64,000 bases of DNA from Syncephalastrum monosporum B8922 (lineage: Eukaryota; Mucoromycota; Mucoromycetes; Mucorales; Syncephalastraceae), in contig JNEN01001275.1 of assembly GCA_000697355.1 (NCBI GenBank), positions 1 to 64,000 on the forward strand, read 5' to 3'. A program made the position numbers and the translations under genes. A model generated the notes under the pieces. It was not told the origin of the DNA, did no database searches, and saw only the letters and a list, made by a program, of their open reading frames with translations. Each line of letters starts with the position of its first letter. Position 1 is the stretch's first letter. Of this stretch, positions 24,801 to 38,370 are shown piece after piece.

Positions 24801-27800
24801 TGTACTCGACGAGTTGACGAAGATACGAGATAACACGCTGCGTGTTGTACTTGTCGGTGGCGGGCAAGTTGATTTCATCACAAAAGACGACGAGCCAGCG
24901 GCCGATCATGGTGGGCGACAGAATGACACCGTTCGGGGTCTTGCGGTACTCACAGTGCTGCTCGAACGTTTTGAGAATAAGCTCGGGCGTAGTTGCACTC
25001 GAAAAGTTGAGACCCACGACTTCCATATCAGGCAGCTTGCGCAGCGCACTGAACAGAGTCATGGTCTTGCCTGAACCGGGAGGACCACACAGGATGAGGG
25101 GCTTGTGCTCGGAGAGCCACGAGTACAGGACTTCTTCGTGGCGGATGGTATCCACAGTAGGGATGATCATGTCCGCGTCCGAGACCTTGTGCGTCTCGAT
25201 CTCCACGACAGGCACCTTGGACTCCCACGGCACCCATTGGCCCGAGCTCGTCGAGATATCAAAGTCAATGATGCTTTGGTTGTTGGCGAGCGGTGGCAGC
25301 TCGTATGTCGTCACGCCGCGGATGTAGTCACCGAGCACGGTACGAAGATCGAGCTTGGCATCACCCGAGAAACTCCAAATAATAGAATAGATGACACGTT
25401 TCGTGATATAGCCTTCCAGGTGGTCGCCCGACATGGGGAAATCGGGGTGAGCAGCATTGTACTCGATCACGTTGCGCACCGTCTTGTTGAGCAGCGAAAA
25501 GAAGGTGGCCAAGACGCGCATGCGCGTGAAGTCCATGATATGCTCGAGGGTTGAGGCATAGTCGAGGGACTTGGCAACGAGGCCGCTCTCGTCCGACAGA
25601 TCGGGTGCCATGATATCCGCAATTGCACGCTGAGTGGCCAAGTTTGGCGAGACTTGGGCAATCTCCTCGCCCTCTGTGAGGCGGCGCGATGCCGGGCCTT
25701 CATCCTCGACTTCGTCCATTGGTACATGACGCAGCGTTTCGAGGTAGTTGGTAAAGATCATTGGCAGCGTGATGACATCCTCGCTGAACCAGACCATACC
25801 ACAACGAGATACGGTGGCGAGCGTTGCATACTTCAAGGTTTCGACTTCAAACATGATGCGTACGTTGGGAGGTAGGTTGAGACGTTCACCGTTCGGCAGC
25901 GTAAGCAGGCGATTGTCGTCCAGCACTGAGTTGAGGTTTTCAACCCACTCAGGATCGACGTCGCCGTCAAAGATGATCCAGTGACGCTTTTGGCTCTCAC
26001 CACGGACATTATCGACAATCTTGCGCAGAATGTGCGTAAACAGACCGTCGGTCCACTCGCGGGTTGTCGCATCGAGCGTACCGTACAGCGCATCCTTGGG
26101 AATGGCCTTGGGGTCGATCGTGTACGCGATGCCCTCGACGCTTTCGACTCGCTCCAAGGCGGTGAGCAGCGTCTTCCATGCTGTAGATTTGCCTGAGCCA
26201 GACGGGCCGACCATCATGAGACCGTGATGGATGTTTTGGATCTGGTAGAGTTGGATAACCTTCTCCATCCAGGCGTCGCCCGCGACAATGCGGCGCTCCT
26301 CGCAGACCTTCTTCAGTTCTTCCTTGAGACGGTCCAAGTCCACTGGGGCATAGTGCACACCAGGGAAGACATCCGCCAATAGACTAAATGACCCATCAGC
26401 AACTTCTCTCTTGTCAATACCCTCTATTCTTACCTTGTCAACAGCGGAATGTCATCAGCAACAAGCTTGGGAACCATCGTCTCGCGAATACTATAGGAGA
26501 GCGCAGTGAGCGTCAGCAAAAAGGTCAAAATATTCGCTCCCAAAAGACAGATACATACCTCGAAATCAGAAGCTGCTGTTCCGGAACAGGCTCAGAGATG
26601 GTGGTATATTGGGATTTCTCTTCTCGGCCTTCTTCAATGGCCTTGCGCAGCGAGGCCAACTTGTCACGTTTGAGGTTACCCGCACTGACGAGCACACTCT
26701 TGAGCGCACGGAGACCGAAATCGTAATGCGACTGGGGCGACAGTTGCTCAGCGCACAGGTTGAAGAGTGGTACGACCTTGGAAGCAAGGATCTCGGCCGT
26801 GCGGAAACCTTGCGAGTAGAGCATGACTTGTGCAATGAGCTCGCGGTCGGGCTTCGTCATGGCAATGCTGCGGAAGAGCTTCTTCAAGTTGTCTGGCAAG
26901 TTGGAACGACCAGCATAGCCCGGGTTCATGGTGATGAAGATACCCGTGTCAGTGTTGACCTTGACATTGCGGCCGACAAGCTCAATCTCGTGGTTGGGGT
27001 TCACAGTCGCATCCTTAAGACCCAGCTGGATCGTCTGCACCTGCTGCGAAACAGCCGAAAGGATACGTTCTTCGAGACGGTTGAACTCGTCGAAACAGCC
27101 CCAGGCACCGACTTGACAGAGACCGATGAAAATACGGCCCATGGCCTGGAAATCAAACGTCTCGTCACAGCAGAAGACGAGGACAAAGCGACCGAGCTGG
27201 ACACCGAGAGCCTTGACAGATTCGGTTTTGCCTGTACCGGCCGGGCCGAAGGGCGAACCACCGAGACGCTGCTCCAAGGCTTGGGTCAGGGTGAGATAAC
27301 AACGGTCTGTCAGCGGCGTCTGGACAAGGCGATCAACCACGCCGAGATACTCGTAGCCATAGTAGAACGAGGCGTTGGCCATGTTGATAGTCAGACGGTG
27401 GATGGGGTTCTCGACCGTGCCGTTGAAGTAGAAGCGCATCTGGTACAGCCACTCAAAGTCCTTGGTGGACGAGACGTTGCTCGCAAGTAGTTGACGCGTG
27501 ACGTCGCGCTGATGCACCAACTCAGTAACGAGATGTTCGCACTTGCGGCGCTTGATAGGCGAGAGGTCGAGCAAGACGGCATCGGCAAGAATGTTCAGGT
27601 TGCGCTCGACGAGCTCGATCGAGTGCTTGAGCGGCGCATTGTCGCCGTTCTCGGCCTCGCCCATCGTGGTGAGCGCCTTGTCGACTGACTGGGTCCAGAT
27701 AGTCTGGGCGGCCAAGACGACGAGCTGAGCAGGATAGCGGTCGACCCACTCCATAAAGTCGTTCGAGTTCATTTCATCCGCATTGTAAGTTGCTTCGAGC

Positions 27801-30800
27801 TCGGTCACTGCATCAGAGAGGAGCATCGCAAGCGAGACGCGCATCTCCTTTTCAAGGAGTGTGAGCCAGTCGTTGATCTTGGGGTTATCCTTGATGGACA
27901 CAGGATTCTTGAAGACAACTTCCTCGCCTTCCTTGGACGCCATACCCATGATCGCGGTCTGATCCTCGTTCAAGAGAATGGTGGCAATGCCAGCAAACAT
28001 CTTCTTAAAGTGCTTCTGAATACGCAGGATATCCTTGCTGTTACCGATGATCTCGAGCAAGTCCTCGTCACCCACGAAATAGAAGCGCGGGAAAGAAGCA
28101 CGTTCACGCTCCAGATATTCACCCAGGGCCTTTTGGATCTTGCTGAGCAGATCAGCCAGACGCTCGAGAGACTTTTGGATGTTGGGAATATTGAGCACAT
28201 CCATGACGAAGGGTGACTTGTAGACCTTCTTCATGACAGCCAGGAACTCCGAGTTGATGCTCTGGAAGCGCGAGGTCTCCACCGGTAAAAGGTGCTTGAT
28301 GTCGACGCTGCCGCTAAAGATACCTTCGAGGTAGACCCACTGGCGCTGGACGTCGATCCAGACGTCAAACAAGACGTGCACTCGGTTGAGCTTGTCCTCC
28401 CACGCAGCTGCATCTTCCTCAAAGACCTTGTAATACGGCGATACCTTCATGGCCGTGAGAGAGTTGATGTGCTCGCTCGACTTGTTGAACAGGTCGTCCC
28501 AACCACGAATCAGACGGCAGCGGTTCTGGTAGTTGACGAGATCGAGCACGTAGTTTGCCCAGGTCTCCTTGACCTGCTTGAGGAACTCTTCGAGCGCCAT
28601 TTCACCCTGGGCCTGCAGGATCACGTCACGGATAACTTGCTCGTTGCGCTTCAGGTCGAGGTCCCACAAGTGACCGATCGTCATCTCGGACAGTGTGAAG
28701 CGGCCCTCAACGCGCAAGGTCTTGAAGATCTGACGCCAGTGGCGCTCGCGCAGGGCTTCGGACTTGAGGTCAGCCACAAGCGGGTTCACGCGCAGGAGTT
28801 GACGCAGCGTCTCTTGGACGTACTCGTAAGCGGCATATTGACGCATGCGGTTCGGCATTTCCTTGGTCGAGTTGACGAGCTCGTCGATGAGCTGACGCAC
28901 CTTGCGAGGCACGATCGACGACCAGGGCGTGTCGCGAATCTCGTTGAGCGACTGCCACACCTTGGCGAGTGCGGTCCAGACCGATTTGAGATCGCGCAGC
29001 TCTTCGAGGACGGGGTCCAGGCGGGCTTCCGAGGTCTGCTCGAGGTCGAGGGCCTCCTTGGCGCGGCACACCATGTCAAACTCCTCCTTGAGGCGCGTGA
29101 CACGACCCTCAAAGATGCTGAGCGTGTTGGTCGCAATGTCCGGCTTGATATCGCCTTGAACCGGCTTCGTCTTCTCCCACTCGGCGCAAATATCGCGGAT
29201 TTTCTGCTCGACGACCTTGTCTTCGGCGACAATCTTCATTTGAAGGCCAGCTATGAAGACATCGTGAGCGGCCTATGTACCATCATGAGAGCATAACTTA
29301 CCGATTTGTTCCTGGATCGCGTTGTTCTTGCGGCTCAAGATCTCATTGAAGGCACTCCACTCACCGTCGACCTGGTCGACATAAACCCAGTCGTTGGGGA
29401 ATTGGAAGCGTTGGCGCTCGAGCGTCTTTTGGCCCTGGCGGAAGAGCTCGACGTCCTGGCTCCACTTGGCGACCTTGCGCTTCAGATCTTGCACAAACGT
29501 GATAAACGTAACGGCCTCGCCGGTCGAATTGCTCTCGATCGACTGCTGCTCAAGTTCGTATCGCGCTTTGGAGACCGCAACATGGAAGTCTCGCATCGAG
29601 GTGCCGAGCATGCTGCCAAATTTGTTGAGGATCTCACGCTGCCACTGGTCATACTTTTGATTGACCTTGCTCTGGACCTGCTCGTAATCGACGACGAGCG
29701 CACCAAAGGCTTGCTCGGTCTCGGAGTTGTCAAACGTGCTGCGTGCCTTCTTGATTTCCAAAAGGATCTGCTGCCACTTGGACAGGTCGTCGCCGAGGAT
29801 GTTGAAGACGTGGTTGGACTCGAGATCCCACAACGATTGGTACTGCAGCCAGATGTTAACGTACTCGGACACTTGCGAGATCTTGTCCTCGATGGTCTGG
29901 TAAGCCTGTTTGAGTGAACCGTCACCCATGCGGGTGAGCAGACTGGCGTAGGTCTTTTCGACGAGCGGGTTGTCGCGCACGCTCAGACCGCCTTCGTAAC
30001 GGGAGCTCTGGATGCGCGGAAGGTGGCAGACGGCCGAAAGCCAGTCGTGGAGCTGAGACCACCAGCTCGCGCGGGCTTGCTCAATCGGTGGATCGAGGTA
30101 CATGACTTGGTTACGGATGCGGATCTCGTGCACGAGAGTCTGCAGTGCAGGCTTGACGTCGGGCGACTTTTGGATGGCAGCCACCTTTTCTTCGACCAAA
30201 GCGGCACTGTCGCGCGCGCCCTTGCGCTTGCGGCGGCTCTTGGACACGCTCACGCTCACCTCGGGGATGATGGCTTCCTCGTCAATACCCATGAAGGTGT
30301 TCGTCCATGCCTTGATCGCTTGCTGGAGCCGGTTGATTAGCACAGTCTCAATGCGCCTGTCGAGGTTGGCCACCCATTGGTCAAGGTTCGAGAAATTTTC
30401 CAGGTTGAGACGATCGATCTAGTAGTACATGAATTGAGTATGACAAGGACAGCACAAGGATGCGGAAATAGAAACGTACCAACTTCTGAATGCGACCCAA
30501 GGCGTCCTCAAAGCGCTCGACCTGGTAAGGGCTGACTTTGATTTCCTCAATGCTCTTGTTGATATCATCATAGTAGCCAATCAAGGCGTCGACCTTGTCC
30601 TGGAAAACAGACACGACGTTGGCGAACTCCCGTACAAACATGACGTGGCGGTTCTCGCGCGCGTCCAGAGGAGTGCCGGTCAGGTACGAGAGCGGACGGT
30701 GATGGGCATCATAGGTGTTGACAAAGTAGTCCCAACGAAGGTTGATACCTGTCATATATTTTATGAGTAAGCTGCAGACATTCATATCCACCCAGCTTAC

Positions 30801-33701
30801 CTTTAGTGATCATGACATGGACATCGTTACGGTATCCAGCGACGAGCGTGAGGATATCAGGGTTGCGATTCACCTTGTGCACGGTTTGCGAAAAGGTACG
30901 CACAGTCTCCATCAGGCTGACCGCGAACGGATACACGCGCTTGGCGTCCTTGGCGACATTGGAGATGGTATGGGGCACCTGGAAATTAAGCCAGAGCAGA
31001 TTTCGGACTTCTTTGAACAGTGTAATGATCTGGCCATCAAAGTTGACGCCGAGTTGAAGCGAGTTTTGCACACGGTTGCGCGAGATTTCAAAGATACGGC
31101 CTGAAACTGAGAGGTCGCGCTTGGTGATTTCCTGCAGCCAGTTTTCGTAGATGAGACGGGTGTCGAGCTTCTTGCGGAAGCTGTTGCTTTCGGTCTGAAG
31201 TTTTTGGCCTTCGGCGTACAGCTCCCAACCTTTGCCGAGGACGTCTTCGACGCGCTTCATGTAAAGCGAAAGCTGGCGGTCGATCTGACGCGCCCAGACG
31301 ATGGCACCCGAGATGGGCGGCAGATCGCGCAGCTGGGCCATCAGGTAGGCTTCCGAGTTGCGGTACTGCATCTTGAATTTATCGTGGAGCTTGTTAATAT
31401 CCTCCTTGACGCTGTCGATCAGCTGCGTCTGGTACTCTTGGATAGCACCTCGAATCTAGGATGGATACAATTAGAAACATTTTTTGCTTTCATGTCAGCA
31501 ATACGAATATATCACCATACCTTGGGGCGCACAAAGAGCGCATTGAACTTGGAGAAGACGCGGAACATTTCGTTGGCGCTCTTGGCTGTACCCAGACGGT
31601 CACGAAGACGCGCAATGATCTGGTTCTCAACACGAGAGACACGCTCGTTGTAGGCAGTCTCGGCCTGGACCCAGATCTCGGTACCCTCTGCGTTGTTGAA
31701 GCTAATGTAAATAAGGGCAATCTTTTTTACGGGTAATGAAGTCACTTACCGGGCGTTACATCAAGCACGTCGATATTCTTGACGCTTTCATAGGCAAGCT
31801 TGACTTCTTCAACAGCGTTAATATCGCTGATACTGATGCTCTCCTCTTCCTCCATGACGCTGTTGGTCTGGCCGTCGACAACGACGGTCGCCTTCTTGGC
31901 GCGGGGACTGGTCATGACGCGCACGATGGTCTGATGGAGCTGCTCGTGCTGCTTTCTAAAGGCACGCACAAAGGTGACGCGCTCCTGCAGCTTGGCGTGG
32001 GCAGGGTTGATCTTGATCGGCAAGAACTTCTCGGAGCGCTTGCGGGTCACATCACGCGCGACGTTGGTGAATTCCTTGATCAAGTCGTCCCAGGTGTGGA
32101 AGACAGCTTCGGCGCCTGCGGTCGTGCGCTCAAAGTCTTCATATTCCATGTACATGAGGCGGCGGCTGCCGAGAACCTTGAGGAGCTGGTCGTTCAAGTC
32201 GCGCGAGATGGCCTCCACAAGGGGAAGCGCACGGCGGATGGGATAAGGCCTTTTAGATTATGTTAGCAGGGATGACACGACGATTGCCGCCTCTTCGTTC
32301 TTACGAGAGTTTGAGCTTCTTGTTCAAATGACCGAAGATGAGACCCAACGACTCGCGAATCTTTTCCACGTCCGTAGCAGACAAGAGTTCATTCAGAGGA
32401 AAGTCCTTCATGAGCTGGTTGTATTTGTGCACTAAAAAGAGGGTAGGTGAGCATGAATGAAGAAAACTTAGCTGAGCGCCTTACCGAGCTCCATGCCCTC
32501 CTTGAGACCGGTATCAGCAATGAAACTGACGGTCGCGTGGAAACGCTTGGCATGCTTGAGGATATCAAGCGTTAAAGCTGGAAAGGGTACGGGTAGAATC
32601 AGTATATTGCGAGAAAATACGATGTAGTTGCTTACTGATCTGGTCGCTCTTGAGCTGCTCGTCGATTTTCTCGAGCGCACGCTCCATGCTAAGCCAAAAG
32701 TTGATTTCCTGGATGGCTGTACCGCTCGCAGGGTCTCTGGACATCTTGGTGACCTTTTGGATTTCCTTGATCCAGCCGTTGACATCACTCTGCAGCTTGT
32801 TCAGAAAAGACGAGTCTGAGAAAAGAGTGGAGTCGATGGCCTCGACGGTGACACGGCGACTCTGCTCGCGACACTAGAATATCATGTGTGTTATTAGCCA
32901 CTGAGTGGGTGGTGACTGGATCAGTCAATACCTTGTCGACGGCTTTTTGGACGACGGGATGGATGTTGAGCGAGATGTCTGGAATCTCGACGTTCTGCTG
33001 GAGATGGAGCAGACTGAGCTCGAGCTCGGCCATCTTCTTCTTGGCCATCGGAACGCCCATCTTGTTATCTTCGTTCTTGCTTTTGCCCGTCTCCGGGCCC
33101 GAGGTGCCGTGGCGAGCGTTGACATAGGCGTTGAAGTAGGGGCTGACGGCCAGGTGGATGTACGAGTGCAGGAACTCGTATGCGCTGGTCTGGCCAGGCT
33201 CGCCCGCAGAAGGCGCGCCGGGCAGGTTGATGAACTGCAGCTGTGCCTGCAGAGGACGGGCAGGATCCAGCGTGGGCGTGCGCTTGATGATAGCCAGCGA
33301 TCCCACGTGCGTCGACATGTACGTGATTTCCTGGCTCAGCGAGTACGAATACGTGACAGGCGACGTGTCATCTACGCCAAAGCAAGTAAGCCAACCTGTT
33401 TCACATACAAAACCACAGAGCCTCCCTGCGTACCTTCGTCCTTGCCGCCTTCTTTTTCTTTGAGGATAAAAAGGACGGGGCTCTGCGCATCGTTGGCGAA
33501 CCGCTTGAATTTCTCAATCGTGTCTGGGTAGGCAAAGATGGTATTTTCGAGGTCTGCAATGTCGGCGCCAAGGACGAGCGGCAACAGCTGGGTCAGGTAA
33601 TCTTGCAACATCTGGGTATCAAAAGTCAAAAGGGCTTCCGGATTGGGGCCTGGCGTGCCGAGCGCAGGTCCCGGAGGAAGGGTGCTGTCATCCTCTAGCA
33701 T
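18830..33701 (-). CDS. DYN1: Cytoplasmic dynein heavy chain
   Basis: 15 exons: 33701..33434, 33371..32932, 32873..32636, 32577..32485, 32431..32305, 32249..31750, 31687..31521, 31455..30801, 30748..30480, 30418..29302, 29250..26559, 26490..26434, 26383..23062, 23005..20857, 20802..18830; 4688 aa. It is the minus-end-directed microtubule motor for nuclear and vesicle transport. The N-terminal 1300 residues are the tail (dimerisation, intermediate-chain binding), then the linker. P-loops: AAA1 GPAGTGKT near 1961 with Walker [14 protein letters not shown]2 GPSGSGKS near 2267, AAA3 GPPGSGKT near 2642 with [11 protein letters not shown]4 GVSGSGKT near 2986. The stalk coiled coil and microtubule-binding domain ([17 protein letters not shown]) lie around 3230-3560, then AAA5, AAA6 and the C-terminal domain. 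All parts are intact. The first 10 exons are short and the 3' ones long. The 32250..32304 intron ends in AAAAG. Confidence 0.97.
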
Positions 33702-36700
33702 ATTGGGAGGACAACTTTTTAGTTTCTCTTAAAAGAAATTACTGTCGCTGCGAGATGTCAACAGGGAAGTAAAGTCTTTTGGACCAGAAACGTAACAAAA
33801 ATACAACAGCTCAAGCGCGCCTCGACGTGCTGCTGTTGCTTCGTGTCACAAACTATGGCGGACCTCCAAGCGGGATTCCATATATTCAGGGCACATCGAA
33901 AATCACACTTGACCCTTCTTCATCCTCACTGTAATGCATACATATCCACAGGTTCACACTATTTGACTTGTGAGGCATAGTGATACCCTATTTAAATTGG
34001 AAACTGATAAGCAGCATAGTATAGAGCTTCTATGTACAATAAGATAGTATGCATCAATAAAGCTTGTGTCGGTGCGGTATGTGTCACAAGGGTAGCCCAC
34101 TGACACCTACATAGAAGGCTTTATTTGAACGCGCAGTAATACACGCCGAGAGAAGTAAACTAAGATACAAGCTTTTCTGTCTTTTCAATTATACCACTCA
34201 TAGTAGGGTTTGCATGAGTGTTAATGATTAATTTAGGTTCGGCCAGGCTATATGACCGAAATGGAAAGAATAAATGGGTTTCGATAGATGAACAGACATA
34301 TAGTATAAATGCTCGCCTTTATTTTAAAAGGGTCCTCTAATGTAGCTGCACAAATCCAAGATACTGAGTGCTAGTACAGGAGTACCATTCTGGCTGCCAG
34401 TAGGAAACGTCAGGTTAGGAAATACCGTGATGGCTTTTTTGCGACGTCAGTTGCGTGGCCTTACAAAGTGAATGCGTCGATCAAAGCGTCAGGTCTCGAC
34501 ATGTATTCAGGCTTATCGCCACTGCATCTGGTTAATCAACAGCATAGAAACAGATGGTTTTCTCACCATCTACTATACGGTATAATAGTACCTTTGATAG
34601 TTTAGACGTCAATTTTTACGAAAAAAAATCCGTCCTGGGGGCAGCCCTGTAATACTGTCTAGTGCATGACATCACTTATGTCAATGAGAGCCTAGTAGAT
34701 GATGAAGTTTCAAATCAAAATAGAAATGGAAATCAAACCTGCTCCAGTGATATTATCATGGGTTCATGCTGTCAAAAAATTATTGTCATATAACTAGATT
34801 CGGATAGCCATAGTTTGGATGTTGGAATAAGTACGACTAAAAATCAGCAGCTGTACATATATAAGACAGCCAGAAGCTAAGATAAAGGAGCAAAGTAACT
34901 TTATTATAATTCCCTAATTTCGTCATTGTCAATCGCAATTTTATGCTGTACTCTAACGCTATAGTGCTCCTCATAGTACTCCTCATATTGTATGGAATGT
35001 AAAACTCTCGTTGGAAAAACCCTCTACAGGCCAGGTATTTGCTATATGCTGATACGTTTAGTAAACTGGGTAAGTAAATACAGGACATGCTTGATACGTA
35101 GCTGCACGTATAGAGGATGTCAGTTGTTGTATCAGAGAGGCAACAGAGGTCCTATAGTTATGTTACTGCGCGATGTGAAACGTTCTGGCCTCACAAAGGA
35201 ATCGCAAATACTTTATTCCATATATGATCGTGTACATAATTGCAATCCTCCAAAAAATAATATCTACGACGAATCTTTAAGCTCTCACCATATGACCATC
35301 GGTTTCGTCCCAGCCTATATGATTTTACACTTTAGTATCGAGTGCATGTCTCAATTTGAATTTTCAGTCTCGGATTATACGTGACCATCGTGTATTACAG
35401 GTATGTGCCCACTACTTAAGCATAGTACATGTTCGTCGCGAAAATTCAAACCTAAAAAGTTCGGTGGGCATGATAGTCGGCAAATACGTGTCCATAAACG
35501 TAGGAAGATTTATAATGAGTTTTGACTCACTTGAATATATACATACCCTCAACGTCATATATTTAAGGCGAGTTCACACTCACGCGATCTGTCCAAACAC
35601 GGCGTATACACATATGGTAAATCCCTAATTTGAATTTGCTCAATGTTTCTCATAAACATATTACGAGAAATACACATATAAAGCATAAAGTTTACACGAA
35701 GGATGACCTTAATATGCAACCGTGAGCATCTCTTAGATATGACTATTATTAAAAAAAAACAAAGCCGCCGCCTCTTACATACGTAATATGCAGATAGACA
35801 TTTTCGATAGATACATATCTAAAGAATCTCGTGACATGACGTTAGATGTGAGTATATGACCCATCGTGTCTGAATCAGTCCTTTGGATGGTTCCCACACA
35901 TACAAACACATACAAGTACACAATATACACACATCACGTATATACAAAAAAACTCGCACGAAACCATATGCAGACACGCAGAAAAGTTTGCGCAAAACTC
36001 ACGCAGTACATAAGCAGCATTGATGCAAAAAATAGTCTTAACTTTATTTTCTTTTGAACAATTCTTGCTTCAGGAACAACTTGAGATTGCAGCATGGCTG
36101 CTTTCTGTTGCTGTTCGCGCTCCTAAAAGTTGTGTTATGTACATTTCTGCGTTTCTTGGCGTCAGAGCCCCTATATGATGTCCCTTCGTAAGCAAGTCCA
36201 CTTGTGCCATGTGGAGCATAACGAAAGTAAACGGGAGAAATAAGAAGAAAATAAAAGAGCGGCGATTTCTATATGCGTCACCGCGTAATCTTTTGTCAGG
36301 GGCTATCAGCAAGGATACCCAACAGTATACCAAAAAGGGTGACCTAATGTCATTGTTGCTGAAGAAAGTTGTTTTTTGGTACACAGGCTAGGATAGCTAC
36401 AATTGTTTATGTTACGACGAATCTGTATATGGTTCGATCTGATGTTGTATGCGGAAAGGCACATCTCTCAGCCCACATACTAAGTTCGAGGCTATCAGGA
36501 AGTGACAGGTAAACAAGGGCCCCAGAATAATCACGAGAGCTATGCTGCTGCAGTGCATCCCGGATATGGTGCCTTTTTTTTTTTTTTCTGTTGCTGTTGC
36601 TTCATGCTGTAATTCTGCACTTCTTCTGTGACATACCTCACATACAAATGCGTGCACACGCGCATCTATATTACATACTCACAACATCCTAATGGTCCAA

Positions 36701-37370
36701 AACATCCAATTCTGGCTCAGGTATGTTCCCAATAAAAATGGTTTATTATGAAGCTGTTTGGGTGGCAAAAAAACGGAAAATAAAAAAGCAAAAAGGCAAG
36801 ATAATACACCCCCCCCCTTCTTTTCTTCATGTCTCTGCTCCTAAAAGTGCTGCCGCCATCATCCTACTTCTGAAAGGACTTCCCATGACCCCAAGGGTTT
36901 CTCTCACACGACAACACAGCTAGGGTGATGGTCTCCGATGATAGAACATAGAGAGAAAGCGAGAGAGAGAGAGAGAAAGATAAAGGGAAACAAGCTGCGT
37001 GTCCAAGTGCCTCCCGAACCCCTCTCCTGCATGTTCAACAGCTGAAATTTTTTTTGTACAGCTGCGTGCCAAGACATTCATTATACAATAAATGCTCAAA
37101 AAAAGTACCCCGGATAAAAGCAAACAAGTGAGGCAGACACATCGGCTCCGCTTCGGTCACAGGCGGCATATTCGCTGTGACCTTTGAGTAATTTTAATGC
37201 CGTGTTTGGAAAAAAGAGTTCGGCTCCTTCTAAAAACCACACCACTTTTCGCGACACCTATCACATATAAGCAGCCCCAAATTTTTTCGATCCACCCACT
37301 TTTTTTTATTCCTCATTACCTCTCTCGCTCTACTTCCTTTCCACATCGCTTCAAAGCCGATTCCTACACT
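33702..37370. other. AT-rich region without recognised genes
   Basis: 3.7 kb. The part next to the dynein start is its promoter. From about 34.0 to 36.1 kb the sequence is strongly AT-rich with many stops in all frames. The longest open stretches (34992-35384 plus, 36070-36384 minus, 36412-36657 minus) have no family resemblance, no splice partners and no codon bias like the neighbouring genes, so they are not called. Short homopolymers and a GA-rich microsatellite (36950-36985) are present. Confidence 0.5.
37264..37271 (+). promoter_or_regulatory. Putative TATA box of the 116-aa protein gene
   Basis: CATATAAG lies about 100 bp before ATG 37371 and is followed by a pyrimidine-rich leader (37290-37345). 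Placement suits a fungal core promoter; no direct proof. Confidence 0.4.
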
Positions 37371-37721
37371 ATGACCGCCTCTCCATTTGTGCGTCAGTGG
37401 CGTCGTTTCTCATCACAACTGCGTTTGACTCGGCGGAAATCCACCACGTCGTCCACGTCGTCTGGAAGCTCTAACTCGTCGACCAAATCCGTCCGGTTTC
37501 AGGCGATGGAATCTGTGTTTTATACGCACAGCTCTGCTGAATACGATCGGTCACCGGCTGACGAACCTCTCATGACGACGGGTCGACCCGTGCTAGGCCA
37601 GCTGTTCATGATTGAGCCAGACGATTTGAACGATCAAGCGTTGGTGAAGAATACGACGCACAACAAGCAACGAAGCATCCAATCCATTGCAATTCACATT
37701 GCGCTGCGCGCCATACGATGA
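37371..37721 (+). CDS. Small basic disordered protein with an RVxF-like motif
   Basis: 116 aa, one exon. I do not recognise a named family. The N-terminal third is basic and Ser/Thr-rich (a poly-Ser/Thr stretch at about 26-42). KSVRFQAMESVFYTHSSAEY follows, where SVRF fits the protein phosphatase 1 docking motif RVxF and the adjacent Phe-Tyr-Thr-x-Ser-x-x-Glu-Tyr-Asp block looks like a conserved linear motif. No signal peptide or membrane segment. A longer in-frame reading from 37197 would be encoded by the TATA and pyrimidine-rich leader, so the start at 37371 is preferred. A downstream intron cannot be excluded. Conservation in related fungi would be the main support. Confidence 0.6.
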   Translation: MTASPFVRQWRRFSSQLRLTRRKSTTSSTSSGSSNSSTKSVRFQAMESVFYTHSSAEYDRSPADEPLMTTGRPVLGQLFMIEPDDLNDQALVKNTTHNKQRSIQSIAIHIALRAIR

Positions 37722-38370
37722 TAATAACCGGACACTAAAAAAATCCCCTTTTTGGCTAATTTGCCTTTACTGGTACGAGAAAAAGCGACTGGATGACCTC
37801 CTTCCTCCTGCATCAAGCTGCAGGGTGAACATAAGCGAGAGGTCCGCACGCAAACACCCACTCCACTTATCCATATCCATTCTGTCCATTTCTATTCCTA
37901 TTTTTTCTCTTTGCATATTCACCTCCCCTCACACGGCTTTATTGGGTCTTGGCAAAACAAGATAGGCACGCACATACACTGTTTCAAAATTCATTTATTT
38001 TCCTTCCCACCACCACCACTATCATCACCACTATCATCACTACTACTTCATCCTTCACCCTCCTCCTCTCATACCATGATGTAACATAGCGTATTTTATT
38101 CAAAAAAAATGGTTGATCCAATTGTCACGCATATACGCATAGTTTATTTTTCAACGATGTGATTCATATCTGCTATGACTTTTACGTATTCGGGTGTCAT
38201 CATGCGCTTGGCAGGTGGTCTAGGCTTTTGAACTCCGGGTAATGCACGGAGGGGGGGGGGACCACGTAGCACTTCTTTTTTTTTTTAATCCACTGAACAG
38301 CGGCCTCCCCCCTCTCGCAAAACACCCCCGTCCAGCCTTGCACACATAGTTCGGGACAGTTTTGGGTGTT
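37722..38370. other. Intergenic region with simple-sequence tracts
   Basis: 649 bp holding short microsatellites (CCA/TCA repeats at 38010-38045), a G9 run near 38252 and a T10 run near 38280. This is the likely 3' UTR of the small gene and promoter of SEC12. No gene seen. Confidence 0.5.

Noticed and set aside
34992..35384. 131-codon open frame in the AT-rich desert
   Set aside because: No motif or codon bias like known genes here; chance openness is likely.
37197..37370. Longer N-terminus of the 116-aa protein
   Set aside because: The added sequence covers a TATA-like box and a CT-rich leader, so it is promoter and 5' UTR.
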